21,821 nucleotides of DNA from Sphaeroforma arctica JP610 (GCF_001186125.1 NW_014039928.1:557-22377); one strand, 5' to 3'. Shown: positions 9,064-18,250, counted from the stretch's first letter. Notes: generated from the letters alone by a model not told the origin. A program made the numbers and translations.

Positions 9064-9440
9064 TTGTGGGCAGAAGCAAACATGATTGACCTGGCTGACA
9101 GGCTCAATGTATATACAGATGAAGAAACGTTGTTAATAAATGCAAATGATTTAAATTATCAACATTTATACTTACTTCTCGCACCACGAGACCAACGTTT
9201 ACACATTGATATACAAATCAATGGCAATACATGCAATGCATTAGTAGACTCGGGCGCACAACGCTCATGCATTGGCAAGAGTGTAGGAACAGCACTATAT
9301 CTCTCTGTCAGAGCCCAACCAGGCTGCATACAACTAGCACAGACAGATGCAAGAATACAATGGACATTCAACCATACATAGGTATATACATAGCAGGATT
9401 AATCAATCCGCTTATACCAACAATTGCAAAGTGAAAATCA
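9064..9440 (+). pseudogene. A3 aspartic protease region
   Basis: Open segment 9064-9381 (105 codons) contains NALVDSGAQRSCIG, the retropepsin active-site motif (about 9241-9258), within a hydrophobic strand context (LHIDIQINGNTCNA). It matches A1 6178-6387 closely. Shortly after, the strand shows PYIGIYIAGLINPLIPT, which corresponds to the sequence following LLGMDIL in A1 and A2. The minus frame 9159-9371 is a shadow. It belongs to a broken element. Confidence 0.87.
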
Positions 9441-9669
9441 CTCCTCACACCACACGAAGAGGACCCAGATCATGAACAAGAAGGTTTCAAAGAGTCACTT
9501 ACAGACCTCCTAGATACCAATGCAAACATGCCTCCTGACGTACACTGCAACCTACCAGGCTCCACAGTCACAGTACATGCAAATGAAATCAACGTCAGAC
9601 AAATGAGGCACGCTAAAGTCAACTTTGTACCTCACAAGTACATTCCACAAACGGATGAAAATGTGCAAG

Positions 9670-10092
9670 GTTAGCTTACAGATGGTCACATATACAAACG
9701 CACCACACCGACAACGGTGAACCTACCGCTGTTATCAACAGGTGAACATAACCAATCAGGTTTACTCAAGAAAGTAAGAACGTGTCTAGACTTGCGTCAG
9801 ATCAATTATCAATATGAACAAGACAAGTTTGTGTTACCGAAAATTAAGGAAGTATTACATAACCTCCAAGGAGCACAATTCTTTACACAGGAGGGTTTCA
9901 CCATTTCCTAGTAGACGAATCAAGTCAACACTTCTTCACATTCTCGTGGAGAGGAGCGCAATACTCATTCAATTCAGTGCCGTTTGAACTACACTCACTC
10001 ACAGAACAGTTCCAGAGAGTCATGGCAAACTTGCTCATAGATATCAAAGGAGTGCAAGTGTATGTAGATGGCATAGTCATTGCGAGTCTTAC
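9670..10092 (+). pseudogene. A3 reverse transcriptase, first repeat copy
   Basis: Plus-strand sequence contains VRTCLDLRQINYQYEQDKFV (RT fingers, motif 1, open segment 9717-9911) followed by the LQGAQFFTQEGF block (motif A region) and, near 10020-10090, MANLLIDIKGVQVYV leading into motif C, matching A1 5105-5308. The region 9670-9989 is repeated at 10093-10412 with a period of exactly 423 bp. It is a fossil; no RNase H or integrase of this copy is seen downstream. Confidence 0.85.
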
Positions 10093-10412
10093 GTTAGCTT
10101 ACAGATGGTCACATTAACAAACGCACAACACCGACAACGATGAACCTACCGCTGTTATCAACAGGTGAACATGACCAATCAGGTTTACTCAAGAAAGTAA
10201 GAACGTGTCTAGACATACGTCAGATCAATTATCAATATGAACAAGACAAGTTTGTGTTACCGAAAATAAAGGAAGTAATACATAACCTCCAAGGAGCACG
10301 ATTCTTTTCACAGGAGTGTTTCACCCTTTCCTAGTAGACGAATCAAGTCAACACTTCTTCACATTCTCGTGGAGAGGAGCGCAATACTCATTCAAGTCAG
10401 TGCCGTTTGAAC
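10093..10412 (+). repeat. tandem second copy of A3 RT segment (423-bp period)
   Basis: GTTAGCTTACAGATGGTCAC begins at both 9670 and 10093, and the two run in parallel until GTGCCGTTTGAAC (9989 and 10412). By eye they differ at about 15-20 positions over 320 bp. It includes the same RTCLDIRQINYQY motif (open segment 10140-10334). Homology to family A stops at 10412, which marks the edge of the copy. Confidence 0.9.
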
Positions 10413-10432
10413 CTTGAGAGCTGTACGGTTCA

Positions 10433-10740
10433 TGTTTAAGTATAGTACTGTGTACTTGCACGCACAGTTTCAGACGGTTCTGTAGAGGGATCCGTTTGTT
10501 CTTGCACACTGCAAAGCCATTACGTCTTCATTATTTTTTATTGTATTTTATTTTCGTAAACATAATTTGCAATAGAGTACGTTGGAAACGTTTCATCAAC
10601 TAACGGCTACGGAACTATACTGTTCAAGTATAGTGCTGTACACTTGCAAAGTTTCAGACGGTTCTGTAGAGGGAATCTGTTTGATCTTGCACACTGCAAA
10701 CCCATACCGTCTTCACTATTATTTCTAATTTTATTTTATT
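10433..10740. repeat. ~120-bp direct repeat, period ~187 bp
   Basis: Copy 1 at about 10433-10554 and copy 2 at about 10621-10740 share AGTTTCAGACGGTTCTGTAG and TCTTGCACACTGCAAA, and both end in a T-rich tract ATTTTATTTT. The sequence between and after them is unique in the window. It may be part of the family B 3' LTR or of an unrelated insertion; nothing in the window decides this. Confidence 0.8.
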
Positions 10741-11167
10741 TCAAGTCATGGTAGACCAAAACAAGTCAAACCCCATATGCACGCGCCATAAGACCACCAC
10801 AGGGAAGTTGGAGTTGGATCAATAACTACAGAACGTGGACAAGTCATCGGGAGAATGCGTAGAGCGCTTGATAAATCAGAATGTCGATGACGGGAGTAGA
10901 CAAAGGAGTAAAGTAACTCGCCGAGAGCAGATGGGAGGTGTAGAAAGTGGACGCTAGATAACTGTATCTCAACGATCTCCTTCCTGAGAGAGGGATACGT
11001 TGTTCATTTATTAGTAATTGTAAAACCCATGACTCTAAATATGAGTCATGAGTCATAAGTCATGTGCTGTAATAGTCAGCAAAACTAAGTTTATCAGATT
11101 ATTCTGATAAACTGTAAAAACTGTAATAAAACTATAATAATTCTAAGTTCGTGTATTCCGACCGCAA
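10741..11167 (-). repeat. possible family B 3' LTR segment (unproven)
   Basis: On the minus strand this lies just after the G14 tract, where a 3' LTR would start; the first bases read TTGCGGTCGG. It carries regulatory-looking words: two abutting TGAGTCA (AP-1/GCN4-type) sites at 11042-11055, and a perfect 9-bp-stem hairpin TTTATCAGA/TCTGATAAA at 11090-11111. No second copy of this sequence lies at the other end of family B in this window, so LTR status cannot be confirmed. The minus frame 10844-11056 inside it has no recognisable motif. Confidence 0.35.
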
Positions 11168-11181
11168 CCCCCCCCCCCCCC
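11168..11181 (-). promoter_or_regulatory. G14 polypurine tract of family B (candidate)
   Basis: A run of 14 C on the plus strand, G14 on the minus strand, lies about 230 bp after the family B chromodomain stop. That position and strand fit the plus-strand primer (polypurine tract) preceding the 3' LTR. Family A has the shorter GGGGGGC in the equivalent place. Confidence 0.55.
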
Positions 11182-11254
11182 AAACCTGAAGCACTGACCC
11201 GAATAGAAGTATGCCAGTTTTAGAGATGATAAGGAATACCCAAAGTACCTTAGT

Positions 11255-11352
11255 TGCTGGCATTTATCATCTGAGAGCTAGAGCAGTGTGCTGGCAGTTA
11301 TCCTCAGGGAGCTATAGCAGTGTGCTGGCATTTAACTTCTGAGAGCTAGAGG
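11255..11352. repeat. 34-bp tandem repeat, three copies
   Basis: Units at 11255-11288, 11289-11322 and 11323-11352 follow TGCTGGCATTTATCATCTGA with GAGCTAGAGCAGTG; the last is slightly short. They lie in the 3' non-coding part of family B between the chromodomain and the G14 tract. Each unit has alternating TGCTGGCA and AGCTAGAG words. No function can be assigned. Confidence 0.9.
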
Positions 11353-11412
11353 GCTCGAAAATCACGGTTCGAGCGCACCGTCCTACCGAGTAGTCATATC
11401 TTAAGATAAAGA

Positions 11413-11790
11413 TTAGATCTGGGCACGTTGGCGTTTACGTGTCCGTGTCTGCGAGGCCTTGTGGTAGGCCGCGATATCTTTGGCATCATCAAAAGCCTCC
11501 GCTGTTTCCCACGTGGGGTCGCCTTCGCGCCATCTCACCAAGTATTCCAATTTCCCTGTATCATCACTAGTACGGTGTGTAATAATGTGGCGAAACTCAA
11601 CATCTCCTTCTGTCCGTGTCTGCGAGGCCTTGTGGTAGGCCGCGATATCTTTGGCATCATCAAAAGCCTCCGCTGTTTCCCACGTGGGGTCGCCTTCGCG
11701 CCATCTCATCAAGTATTTCAATTTCCCTGTATCATCACTAGTACGGTGTGTAATAATGTGGCGAAACTCAACATCTCCTACTGTCCACAA
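11413..11790 (-). pseudogene. family B tandem chromodomains
   Basis: A 125-codon open segment made almost entirely of two copies of one 57-residue unit. Each has EFRHIITHRTSDDTGKL, then (E/K)YL(V/M)RWREGDPTWETAEAF, then the helix DDAKDIAAYHKASQTRT. This is the chromodomain pattern: aromatic and hydrophobic strands, Y-L-V-R-W, T-W-E, C-terminal helix. The tail RKRQRAQI is basic. Chromoviral chromodomains sit at the integrase C-terminus and tether the preintegration complex to histone marks. Having two in tandem is unusual, since one is normal for the group. The plus frame 11428-11829 is a shadow. Confidence 0.88.
11441..11782. repeat. 171-bp tandem duplication (chromodomain unit)
   Basis: Unit 11441-11611 is repeated at 11612-11782, starting GTCCGTGTCTGCGAGGCC each time. 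Only a handful of single-base differences are visible over 171 bp, so it is recent relative to the divergence of the element families. The period is 57 codons exactly. Confidence 0.95.
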
Positions 11791-12699
11791 TTAATCGTTA
11801 AGTGGTGGGTCTGTGCGCCAATGCACTAACCAGATGAGTTCCACCCGTACCGGTTTGCCATTGATTTCTTGAGGGGCAGAGCTGTCTTTATTCGTCAACT
11901 CATAGCGCTGTCCGACCCTTGCCTTAACCACATACGGCCCAAACAGGGGCTGCATTGCTTTAGTCGTTCTCCCCTTCGGTCGTACCATTACCATATCACC
12001 TTTGTCGAAATGTGCCAAGTCATGAGCGTGCAGGCGATCAAATGTCTTCGTGAGTTTGCGCGTACACTTCTTGGTAATGTGGTGGAGTGTTGGCAGGATG
12101 GTATCCTGCAACTGGTCTAACCGTTGGGCCCAGGTGTCGTTCGTCATCGGCTGGGTATCCGGTAACTCATCAATAAAATCGGCAAACGGTACGTGACGGC
12201 GGCCAAAATATACACTGGACGGCGCGCTTTTATGCCGTCGGGATATCCGAAGGTTCTGATAGAGCATCGTAAACGGAAGACGTTCGACCCATCGTAGAGG
12301 GACTGCCTCACAGCATTGTCTAATGGAACGTGTAATCTCCTTATGACGTCGTTCAGCAGCACCCAGTACTTGGGGTCGATATGGTGGTGACACCTTGTGT
12401 AGCATCCCCACTTCTTGGATCAGTAGCTCCACTATCTTGTTAGTGAATTCATTCCTCATGTCCGTCTGGATCATACGTGGGAAACCATGCTCGCCAAAAA
12501 CTTCTATTAGTGTCTGCGCCGTCGTCTCCTTCGTTTTATCCGGTGTCGCTCGAAGGATTGAGTAGCATGTAGCGATATCCAGGACGTGAAGTATATAATT
12601 GTTCCTTCCTCTGGACTCAAGTGGCATCGGGATGTAATCAACTTGGATATGGTCCCACGGGTAGCGCGCGTCAATGCTAACCATCGGGTGAAAGCCCAT
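11791..12699 (-). pseudogene. family B integrase core and GPY module
   Basis: A 302-codon open segment. The catalytic triad is visible as IQVDYIP, IQTDMRNEF and LGAAERRHKE, with the last Asp-Glu spacing of about 35 residues. Conserved SPPYRPQVLG and NLRISRRHKSAPSSVYFG correspond to SRPYQPRVLG and NLRTSRRHKSPRFNVYFG in A1, which shows the two families share an integrase type. Near the C-terminus FGPYVVKARVGQRYEL is the GPY/F module, preceded by KGDMVMVRPKG. The zinc-binding part lies upstream at 12712-12870 and the chromodomains directly downstream. It belongs to a broken element. Confidence 0.93.
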
Positions 12700-12711
12700 A
12701 CGTAGCGTATC

Positions 12712-12900
12712 CTATCCCAAACATGTAGCGCACTGCCGTTTGACGTCCGTTGCCCTTTCGAGTGCGCCCGGCCACACATGGCCGTTATGTCTGAGTTGTT
12801 GAACTGTGTCGGCCGCTCCATGATGTCCTTGTTCGTGTTGAGCTTGCGTGAGTCGCGTACGGCGCTGTTGTTCTTCTGGTGTCGCTCGCTCTAACGCAGG
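12712..12900 (-). pseudogene. family B integrase zinc-binding region (HHCC)
   Basis: The C-terminal part of open segment 12712-13287 reads RLTQAQHEQGHHGAADTVQQ, then LRHNGHVWPG and finally RQCATCLG. This is the H-x3/4-H ... C-x2-C zinc-binding motif that opens gypsy integrases. The equivalent in A1 is YHNLGHYTPE ... CIPCLKN. It follows, in the same open segment, on the Dam-like sequence described separately. Confidence 0.85.
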
Positions 12901-13760
12901 TTGACCCTCTGCGTCTGCCATTGCCACCGAGATCTCTCGTGCCGTATTTAAACACATCACGTACGCCGTGTGTCTTGGTTTTGCATACCCAAGTCGTTGT
13001 GAAAACAGCGGGTCCAATTTGAACCCGTTAGGAGGCCCCACCCGTGCAATCACTGTGTGTCCCCATGGTGTCTTGCCACATGCGTACTTAGCATACTTGA
13101 GGAACGTATGTGGCGTTCGCGGAACCAGCACTGGCTCTGACTGCAACAACTGCCTGAACAAGTCAAACCATGGTGCCCTTGGTACCCATGGTAGACATAC
13201 AGTTGCCCTCGCACCATCAGTCCTTATCTTGCGCAACATTCTGTGTATCTTCTCCCATGGGGGGCTCATCCAGCCATCGACCGTCAACCAGTGGTGAGCA
13301 AACGCACCCTCCCCATCGTCTTTAGTCCAAAATCGAGGGAGTTGAGCGTTAGTTGGGTCCGCAAATACGTCTATATTAATGTTCGCGGAACCAGCACTGG
13401 CTCTGACTGCAACAACTGCCTGAACATGTCAAACCATGGTGCCCTTGGTACCCATGGTAGACATACAGTTGCCCTTGCACCATCAGTCCTTATCATGCGC
13501 AACATTCTGTGTATCTTCTCCCATGGGGGGTTCATCCAGCCATCGACCGTCGACCAGTGGTGAGCAAACGCACCCTCCCCATCGTCTTTAGTCCAAAATC
13601 GAGGTAGTTGAGCGTTAGTTGGGTCCGCAAATACGTCTATATTAATCGGTCCAAGGTGTTGTTGTGCTTGTTCAAAGTAACTAGGAAGTAACTGCCAACA
13701 ATCTGTGTACAGTATTTCAGGTTTGTCTTGCTCCGCTGTCCCCTCGTGTACTCTGCTCAA
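12901..13760 (-). pseudogene. family B Dam-methyltransferase-like segment between RT and integrase
   Basis: Open segment 13371-13760 reads YTDCWQLLPSYFEQAQQHLG, then INIDVFADPTNAQLPRFWTK, then AFAHHW ... GWMNPPWEKIHRML, then ARATVCLPWVPRAPWF. This follows the phage-type Dam (DNA N6-adenine methyltransferase, PF05869-like) layout: D-x-x-A-x-x-x-N-x-x-x-P-R-F/Y, D-x(n)-W, an N-P-P-(Y/W) catalytic-type motif, then a strand and P-x(n)-W-F. Related sequence is known after RT/RNase H in DIRS and some other retroelements. Segment 12901-13287 repeats the NPPW-side part and continues into VPRTPHTFLKYAKYACGKTPWGHTVIARVG. No RNase H motif was recognised between RT and this segment. Whether it ever methylated DNA is unknown. 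Confidence 0.6.
13115..13646. repeat. 266-bp tandem duplication in the Dam-like region
   Basis: Copy 13115-13380 and copy 13381-13646 abut exactly, both beginning GTTCGCGGAACCAGCACTGG and both ending TCTATATTAAT. Fewer than about ten differences are visible over 266 bp, so it is the youngest-looking large duplication in the window together with the 171-bp chromodomain unit. Confidence 0.95.
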
Positions 13761-13861
13761 CGTGTCCGGAAGTACGTTCGTCTCTCCTGGTATTCAAGGG
13801 TATACCGTCGACCGGGAAGTGCAACGCTACTGCCTCAATAACTGCATCTTTCATCACCTGC

Positions 13862-14700
13862 CACGCCTGTGCAAGTCTCTCCTCCTAACGATCGCCGAAT
13901 AACTCATTCGGTTTGAGTTTGCAAAATTCGCGCAAAGATACGACCGTGTTCGCGAAATTGTGGAGATTCTCATGAAGGTAATTCGCCAAACCTAAGGCGG
14001 AGGCTATATCCTTGTACCGTAGTGGGGTAGGCCAGTCTAAGCTTGGTCTGCTTCTCATGATCGATGTCTATGACTTGTGCAGACACCTTCTTCTCTAGGA
14101 TCATCACTTCGGGAATAGCAAAGTGGCACTTGGCGGGGTTAAGCTTAAAACTGTGGTATGTCAAGCGTTGGATCACCTTCTGCACCGTCCTAATATTTTC
14201 GTCATAATCGTCGCTAGCGATAACTATGTCGTCGATTTAGGTGCTCAAGGTACGCTGGAACTGTTGCGTGAGCACATGGAGTACGAACGGTGCCGATGTA
14301 AACGAGTACTGATAACGCTCGTGTGTAAAACTAAACAAGTATTGTGAATTTGGATGGATCGGCAGCCTGTGGTATGCCGCAGAGATGTCCAGCGTAGTGT
14401 AGTACTTCTTACTCTCGAGGCGAGAGATAAGTTCGTTGACCTTTGGAATCAAAAACCAGAGATAAGCGCGTTAACGGCGCGCATGTCTAAACACACTCTC
14501 ACCTTCTTCACATTTCCTTCCACATCGAACGTCGGCACCGCAAGGAAAGGGAAGTTGACGGTTGTCGATGTCGTCCGTTTCGTTATCATCAAATCCGCCA
14601 ACCACTTCTTCACTTGTTCATCCACGTAGGGTAGCCATCGGTCGGATACAAAGTTACGTGTCGATCTGCGCATATGCATCGTCTGTTCACGGGTTACCGG
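13862..14700 (-). pseudogene. family B reverse transcriptase
   Basis: On the minus strand the RT blocks appear in order. VNFPFLAVPTF then VRVCLDMRAVNALI (motif 1, within 14449-15015). MIPKVNELISRL then YYTTLDISAAYHRLPIHP (motif A) and APFVLHVLTQQFQRTL (motif B, within 14237-14452). Then an IDDIVIAS motif C near 14205-14235, HSFKLNPAKCHFA (within 13970-14185), and the connection GLANYLHENLHNFANTV near 13930-13990, matching GLANYMRDHAPNFA of A1. Broken; the pieces are noted separately and not joined. Confidence 0.88.
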
Positions 14701-15307
14701 AATGGTAACTTCACTCCCTTTCAGACGACATCGCGCGTTGTCAGCAATCATTGCGTTCGCCTCTAAATCCTGTTTCAGACGTTGGCGTGCATCGGCGGGT
14801 TCCGTCGTGTTCGGAGCCTGTCGGCGTGGGATGGGTTCCAGGAGCTTATCCAGTTCTGTGGGGTCTATCGGTGCGAGTGGCGATTGGATACCGCCTATGT
14901 ATAGACCCAAGCCTTTTAACATATCTTGCCCCACTATGATGTCTATGCCTGCAAGTAAATTCATCAACTCAAGTGACCCGTCGATAATCTTGGTGCCATA
15001 CCGAATGGGTACCACTTCTGTCGTCCTCAGTCGAGGAGTTCGAACCGCCTTGTCAGCTAAATAAATGAATGACCCAGGTGCTGCTGAAGTTATTGGGCGG
15101 CCGAGGAGGTCTGCGGATGTCTGCGGATGTCTGTGGGATACATCTTCTGTTTGCTCCCGTGTCTATCAATGCTTTGAACGTGCGTCCGTTAACTTGCACT
15201 TGAATATAAACTCGATTATCAGAAGAAAGCAATATGTCCTGTATCGCCATCACTGCCCTAACAGTGCAAACAAATGTGAAGCTCATATCCGACTCAGACA
15301 CTCTCAC
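14701..15307 (-). pseudogene. family B aspartic protease and linker to RT
   Basis: Segment 15053-15307 contains VYIQVQVNGRTFKALIDTGA followed by NRRCI, a retropepsin D-T-G-A active site. Segment 14449-15015 begins with the second half of the fold: MNLLAGIDIIVGQDMLKGLG, whose (I/V)(L/V)G-x-D-x-L pattern is the usual C-terminal retropepsin motif. A Pro/acidic linker (LEPIPRRQAPNTTEPADARQ) then leads into RT. Family A uses D-S-G in the same position. The plus frames 14702-15064 and 14751-14939 are shadows. Confidence 0.87.
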
Positions 15308-15310
15308 ATC

Positions 15311-17154
15311 TCATGTCCGTTCGGTTACGAACTCCCATACCCCGTGGTCATGGTCTGGTTCCGGTGCCGTGTGTTCGAAGTCTTCCGTGAGTATCGTGTT
15401 GATGTGTACCTCTGTAGCTTCTGATGGTGGTTCAAAGCCGTCGTCCTGTGTAATCGCATTCATCTGTACTTGAGGAGTCGGACGCGTAGTTACCAAGTCT
15501 CTCCACGGGGTGTTGTTTTGCCCCTGTTCTGAGATTGGCGCTGCGGTCGGTCTGTGTGCCGGTTGTGCGCCTCTTGATGTGCTGTTGTTGTCATACGGCC
15601 GCGCCCGACCGGAAATGATGACATCGCGGGATATGACGTGAACCTGGTGGTGCTTGTGTCTGATATCACGCATAAGTCGTAGGTAATGACGGCTGGGGTC
15701 GCTGTGTCCAGTTCTGCGACTGTCGTCGAACCGTCTGCGGGCTAGGGCGGCTATTGGTGAAGTCTCGAGTCCCGTTACTCGATGGACCCTCCCGATTATT
15801 ACGGTTCTGGAGACGCGCCGTAGTGCGCTGCTGTGCGTCCTGAATGTCGGGGCTTAATAGCTGCAGAAGATCGTACGTCTTCATCAGTTGCCATTTTGGA
15901 TGTATTTGCAGGGTACGTTCATACGTTCTCCCATTGAGAGCTTCCTCTAACAATTGTACAATACAGTGATTTAATAAGTTCTGTTGAAAAGTTTGTATCT
16001 GTTTGGCACCGTTCCCGTGCTCTCCGATGGTTCTCCATGAGCTGTGTCATTTGTTCCATGATAGGGGTATACATATTCCGACTGTGGCCCTTGGCTAGCT
16101 TACGAAACGCGGGATCGACAGTAGCTTGCGCCTCATGCGAGCAGATCTGTTCGATTTGTAGTTGTAGAGTCCACAACTTCAATCGCTCAGAGTTATCGCG
16201 GATGTAATCCAATGTTGATTTCTCAGCCTTGAAATATGATAGTACTTAACGAAACCATGTAAGGCTCCAACTCTCATCTAACCCTGCGATTTGTGCGTTC
16301 TTAAACGCCTCAAGGAGAGCTTCTCTCGTATCCCGTTCCACGATGTCGTGTATGTGGTATCTATTCGAAGGCAATCGGGCCATGTACGTGGTGACGGGAT
16401 GGGCCACTTTTCCACGGGGCGAGATTCTAGCGTGGCTCGGAGCGTCTCAATCGCTCCCCGAAGAGCTTCAGTTCGAGCCGTATTATTATCCTCTATTGCT
16501 TGGCATAACTCGTCGCTCAGGTGTAGTATGCGTGCATGTAACGCTTGTAGGCTTTTCTCAATACTGGCCGGTGTGGGCGGAGGTGTAGGTATCTCCTTCC
16601 CCTGCCGCTTGGGTGTCTGTACATATTCACTGGCTGCTTCCTTCTCGAACGACTGTTGCTGGGCTAATATCTGTTCACGTGCGAATTCTTGGAAAGATGG
16701 GGTGCCTTCAATAGAAGACAGAGTCTCCCCCCCCCTCGGTCGACCGGTCCTCTGTCCCAGGTGATTCATACCCGAGTCCATGGTGCGGACGTGTACGGCC
16801 TTGGATACGGAACGTAGGGTTGTCCTCATTTCCTAGTGACGTATGCACCCGTTCGTGTGTGCCAGTAGATGTCTCGGTGGCAGCCAATAATGTTGTAGAC
16901 CGATCGGTAGTTGTGCGCTGCAACCTTTGTTCATACTTCTCTAAAAGTGACTGCTATTGCGCCATTAGCTCAGAAAGTTTCTGAGCGGAAGATTGGTCCC
17001 GTACCGTGTCCTTATTGTTGGTGCGACGGAGACGGCGTCTGTCCGCACGCAGGTCGGGAATTCTCTTAGTCTTACCCTCGAAGACGACGTCATCTCTTGA
17101 GTGGGCAGGTTCATCTCCGTGTGCCGTTGGTGACTGCTTGTCGTTAGCGGACAC
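15311..17154 (-). pseudogene. family B gag region
   Basis: About 1.8 kb of gag-like sequence in several open segments. The first (16954-17154) starts MSANDKQSPTAHGDEP and is hydrophilic with basic RRRLRRTNN. Segment 16278-16829 has FQEFAREQILAQQQSFEKEA, a Pro-rich TPPPTPAS and a helical EKSLQALHARILHLSDELCQ that looks coiled-coil-forming. Segments 15919-16212 and 15666-15953 resemble a capsid domain (SVEQ-type helices, LLSPDIQDAQQ). Segment 15311-15673 is His/Arg-rich then acidic, next to protease. No unambiguous CCHC zinc knuckle is recognised. The assignment rests on position before protease and composition, so single-domain calls are weak. Broken. Confidence 0.7.
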
Positions 17155-17224
17155 TGGGTGGTGAGCCTCTAGACGCGTCTGTTGTTGCCCCTCCAGAACA
17201 TGTCCTGTGTGTACTAAGCTCCAT
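17155..17224. other. junction between family B and family A copy 2
   Basis: About 70 bp upstream of the first gag-like ATG of family B. No LTR or primer-binding site for family B is seen here; at about 17225 the sequence becomes family A LTR. The two elements abut without recognisable host DNA between them. Confidence 0.6.
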
Positions 17225-17406
17225 ATTTACTTAGGTGTTTCTCTCACACGCGGGAGTCCCGGTATCATCTACCGGTAATCTCACTATATTTCTGATCACT
17301 CTATCATCAGAAATATTAGATCCTAGATCCAAAACTCAGTATTTGATAATCCTGGGGTTTGGGTTTAGGATTGGCTTTTCTGATAATCTGGCCCCTGGAT
17401 GCTACA
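17225..17406 (-). repeat. A2 partial 3' LTR
   Basis: 182 bp matching the first ~180 bp (minus-strand sense) of the A1 LTRs. It begins TGTAGCATCCAGGGGCC at 17406 after a purine-rich GGAGGGC tract. It is more diverged from the two A1 LTRs than they are from each other, so A2 is a separate and probably older insertion or a different subfamily. Confidence 0.88.
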
Positions 17407-17546
17407 GCCCTCCAATTTTATGCTTCTTAGCCTGCGTAGGAGTAAAAGTGACATCTTATAACTAGATTATCTAGAGGTTGGTGTTTTTGTACAGGGAAAA
17501 ACTTGTCCCTTAGGGGGCATAAGATGAAAAACCTGCCACCATTATC
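17407..17546 (-). other. A2 3' non-coding region
   Basis: Matches A1 2357-2510, including TTATGCTTCTTAGCCTGCGT, TCTAGAGGTTGGTGTTT and CCCTTAGGGGGCATAAGATG. It includes the purine-rich tract bordering the LTR. Non-coding. Confidence 0.8.
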
Positions 17547-17549
17547 CAT

Positions 17550-18250
17550 TCGCACAGGTTGTATATCAGTGCTAGTAGCTTTTTGGTGTTTGTGTCATAG
17601 CGTTCTTGTGCTGGATTCAAGTCTTTTGAGAAGTAGATAATGTCTCTTCTAACTCCATCGATGACTTGAAATGAACATCCTCCTATGCCATAGTCACTAG
17701 CATCGTTCATAATGTGAAACGGTACCCCATCAACAGGGTATGCTAGCGTCGCTGAACAGGCGATGGCTTCTTTGAGTTCTTCCCACTTTTTGAATAGTTC
17801 CGGTGTCCATAGCATGGATACGCTCTGGTTCATTTTTCCTTTCATTAGGCTCCGAAAGTGTTTCCTTGTGTGAGCAAAGTTGGGGACATAGTCTCGCATG
17901 TAATTTGCTAGTCTCACTGCTGTGTGCAGATCTCTTTTTGTTCTGGGTAGTGGCCAATCCAACATTTTTTTCTGTTTCTCAGGGTCTGCTTTGAGTCCCT
18001 GTGTGGTGACTTTCACCCCAAGAATGTTGACCACCTTGACCACAAATGCACACTTGTTGTGATTGAGTCGGAAGTTTGCGCTATTCAGTCGCTTGATTAC
18101 TTCACGAACTGTCTTGCGGTGTTATTCTTCTGTAAGACTCGCAATGACTATGTCATTTACATACACTTGCATTCCTTTGATATATATGAGCAGATTTGCC
18201 ATGACTCTCTGGAATTGTGCTGTGAGTGAGTGTAGTCCAAACGGCTGCCT
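17550..18250 (-). pseudogene. A2 RT connection and RNase H, with RT end
   Basis: Open segment 17510-18043 reads VKVVNILGVKVTTQGLKADP, then RLANYMRDYVPNFAH, then MNDASDYGIGGCSFQV with the first RNase H Asp, and TNTKKLLALIYNL. It matches A1 4389-5140 closely. Sequence at 18044-18250 on the same strand matches the A1 motif C neighbourhood (5141-5330). Part of a broken copy; integrase is not seen next to it. Confidence 0.88.

Larger units (their letters stand above)
7485..10412 (+). mobile_element. Ty3/gypsy fossil, family A copy 3 (A3), plus strand, broken
   Basis: Plus-strand order is leader, gag with zinc knuckle, protease, RT. These match the minus-strand copies A1 and A2 segment by segment (gag MPTAIRAG start region, SDIEHTKFHTMTE, NALVDSGAQRSC, RTCLDLRQINYQY). 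No LTR in plus orientation and no RNase H or integrase is seen for this copy. It ends within RT at about 10412, where unrelated sequence begins. The RT part is present in a tandem repeat of 423-bp period. The copy is clearly broken and partial. Confidence 0.88.
11182..17224 (-). mobile_element. Ty3/gypsy chromovirus fossil, family B, broken
   Basis: The minus-strand order is gag (17154-15311), protease with DTG, RT, a Dam-methyltransferase-like region, HHCC/DD35E/GPY integrase, doubled chromodomain, then 3' non-coding repeats and a G14 tract. It is a different lineage from family A: it shares gene order but little sequence, is more GC-rich, and has a distinct gag. No LTR pair is visible: a possible 3' LTR lies below 11167 and none is recognised near 17155-17224, where family A copy A2 begins. 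The element is broken in several places and lacks a visible 5' end. Confidence 0.9.

Noticed and set aside
10844-11056. 70-codon minus-strand frame
   Set aside because: No motif, and it overlaps the candidate LTR with AP-1-like sites; nothing supports coding.
11355-11395. tRNA-like T-loop word GGTTCGAGC
   Set aside because: No matching acceptor stem, D-arm or anticodon stem could be found around it on either strand.
11428-11829. 133-codon plus-strand frame with internal repeat
   Set aside because: Antisense shadow of the doubled chromodomain; the repeat is simply the 171-bp duplication.
12968-13563. Two overlapping plus-strand frames of about 107 codons with shared sequence
   Set aside because: Antisense shadows of the Dam-like region and its 266-bp duplication.
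14702-15473. Plus-strand frames opposite the family B protease
   Set aside because: The DTG and VGQDML motifs of retropepsin are on the minus strand; the plus frames are shadows.
16291-16764. 157-codon plus-strand frame
   Set aside because: Opposite the family B gag segment 16278-16829; Arg/Ser/Cys-rich antisense composition with no motif.
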